Part shown: positions 6,007 through 6,785 of the stretch, one piece after another | Numbering within the stretch: position 1 is the stretch's first letter | Layout: each line of letters starts with the position of its first letter | Assembly (NCBI GenBank): GCA_003153075.1 | Contig: PMBW01000119.1 | Span: forward strand, 1-6,785 | From: Dehalococcoidia bacterium | GTDB lineage: Bacteria; Chloroflexota; Dehalococcoidia; Dehalococcoidales; Fen-1064 | DNA: 6,785 bases | Reading direction: 5' to 3' | Notes under the pieces: generated by a model | Seen by the model: only the letters and a program-made list of their open reading frames with translations | Told to the model about the DNA's origin: nothing | Databases searched by the model: none | Position numbers and translations under genes: made by a program

Positions 6007-6785
6007 ATGAAAGCTGTCGTCGTCCACGGTAAAGGTGATTTCCGCTATGAAGATGTTCCCGACCCGAAAGCCGGAGAAGAAGAAGTAGTAGTTAAAATCG
6101 GCCGGGTTGGTATCTGCGCTGCCGACCCCAAGATCCTGCACGGTAACGCCTATTTCAGCCAGACCGTCTATGACCATGCCCCCATCATCGCCGGGCATGA
6201 ATTTGTCGGTGAAGTCGTCGAACTCGGTAAAGGCTCCAAAGAAAAATACGGCCTCAAAGTCGGCGATAAAGCGATCATGGAAATTATCATTCCCTGCAAC
6301 GAATGCTATTTCTGTAAACGCGGCAGATATAATCTGTGCGACGTCCATGCCATCACCGGCGTCTCGGGTCCTAATGGCGGCTGGGCGGAATATATGAAAT
6401 ATCCCAAGGGCTCCATTATCTGGAAAGTGCCGAATCAAATTCCCTGGGGAGCTGCTGTCACTATCGAGCCCCTCGGCTGCGGCATCCACGGCGTCGAACG
6501 CGCCAACATCCAATTCGGGGATACCGTCGTGTTAACCGGCTGCGGTCCCATCGGGCTGCTCATGCTCCAGGCGGCTAAATTAAAGAATCCCTTACTGTTG
6601 ATCGCCGTTGATACCGACGAGCACCGGCTGGCCATCGCCAAAGAAACCGGCGCCGATCTGGTCATCAACCCCATGAAAGAAGATGTCGTCGCCAAAGTAA
6701 AATCACTCACCGGGAGCATTGGCTGCGACGTTGTTCTAGAAGCCAGCGGCAGCCCCAAAGCAGTTGTGCAGGCAGTCGATATGCT
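6007..6785 (+). CDS. Zinc-dependent medium-chain alcohol/polyol dehydrogenase, C-terminus cut by window edge
   Basis: The gene encodes a cytoplasmic NAD(P)-dependent oxidoreductase of the medium-chain (MDR) superfamily, oxidising an alcohol or polyol to a ketone or aldehyde, or the reverse. 259 codons are visible; the family is usually about 340-360 residues, so about 80-100 are missing. GroES-like catalytic domain: Cys37 (GICAAD), His64-Glu65 (AGHEFVGEV) and Glu154 (IEPLGC) are the expected catalytic zinc ligands. Cys97, Cys100, Cys103 and Cys111 form the structural zinc lobe. Rossmann fold: GCGPIG (178-183), then Asp202 at the end of the second strand (IAVDTD), which favours NAD+ over NADP+. 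The early sequence (GICAADPKILHG, GPNGGWAEYM) resembles erythritol/threitol and threonine/sorbitol-type dehydrogenases; I would not name the substrate. The ATG follows AGAGGT (5997-6002) by four bases. It has its own promoter and lies 273 bp from the ABC operon, so no functional link is implied. Confidence 0.93.
   Translation, partial: MKAVVVHGKGDFRYEDVPDPKAGEEEVVVKIGRVGICAADPKILHGNAYFSQTVYDHAPIIAGHEFVGEVVELGKGSKEKYGLKVGDKAIMEIIIPCNECYFCKRGRYNLCDVHAITGVSGPNGGWAEYMKYPKGSIIWKVPNQIPWGAAVTIEPLGCGIHGVERANIQFGDTVVLTGCGPIGLLMLQAAKLKNPLLLIAVDTDEHRLAIAKETGADLVINPMKEDVVAKVKSLTGSIGCDVVLEASGSPKAVVQAVDM

Noticed and set aside
5992..6513. A 173-codon minus-strand ORF rich in Asp, Phe and Ala.
   Set aside because: It is the antisense shadow of the dehydrogenase, whose plus-strand frame contains all the zinc and cofactor motifs.
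4068..6785. A single operon joining the transporter and the dehydrogenase.
   Set aside because: A 273-bp gap and a good extended -10 promoter directly before the dehydrogenase argue for separate transcription.

Overview
The window (6,785 bp, mid-range GC) looks like chromosomal DNA of an anaerobic or environmental bacterium, most plausibly Chloroflexota and perhaps Dehalococcoidia. That guess rests on the style of two exported proteins (short signal segment, Thr-rich linker, small helical repeat domains with Gly/Met/Pro tails) and on palindromic intergenic sequence. No marker gene is present, so the lineage is an inference.

Layout. The left half is read on the minus strand. A complete 273-residue exported protein (3459 to 2638) has two copies of a helical module. 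It ends in a clear rho-independent terminator (about 2606 to 2561). About 350 bp further along the same strand, a very large surface lipoprotein starts at a TTG codon (2285) and runs open to the window edge: 761 codons are visible and the C-terminus is missing. It has its own sigma-70-like promoter. The right half is read on the plus strand. A two-gene ABC-2 type transporter operon (ATPase 4068-4994, permease 4996-5733, one base apart) is followed, behind its own promoter, by a zinc-dependent medium-chain polyol/alcohol dehydrogenase (6007 to beyond the window end; 259 codons visible).

Between the two halves lies about 600 bp without a convincing gene (3460-4067). It holds the 273-residue protein's promoter, a perfect 8-bp hairpin, and a 146-bp interval bounded by near-perfect 12-bp inverted repeats, which could be a small non-autonomous mobile element. 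A second gene-poor stretch (5734-6006) holds a weak dyad, a segment resembling interspersed repeats, and the dehydrogenase promoter.

How the genes relate. The ATPase and permease should form one transporter of unknown substrate. The two minus-strand proteins are both exported and both use Thr-rich linkers, so they probably work at the cell surface, but nothing ties them to each other or to the transporter. I see no clear novel multi-gene system. The most interesting items are the uncharacterised giant lipoprotein, the duplicated module with Met/Gly tails, and the inverted-repeat-bounded intergenic element.
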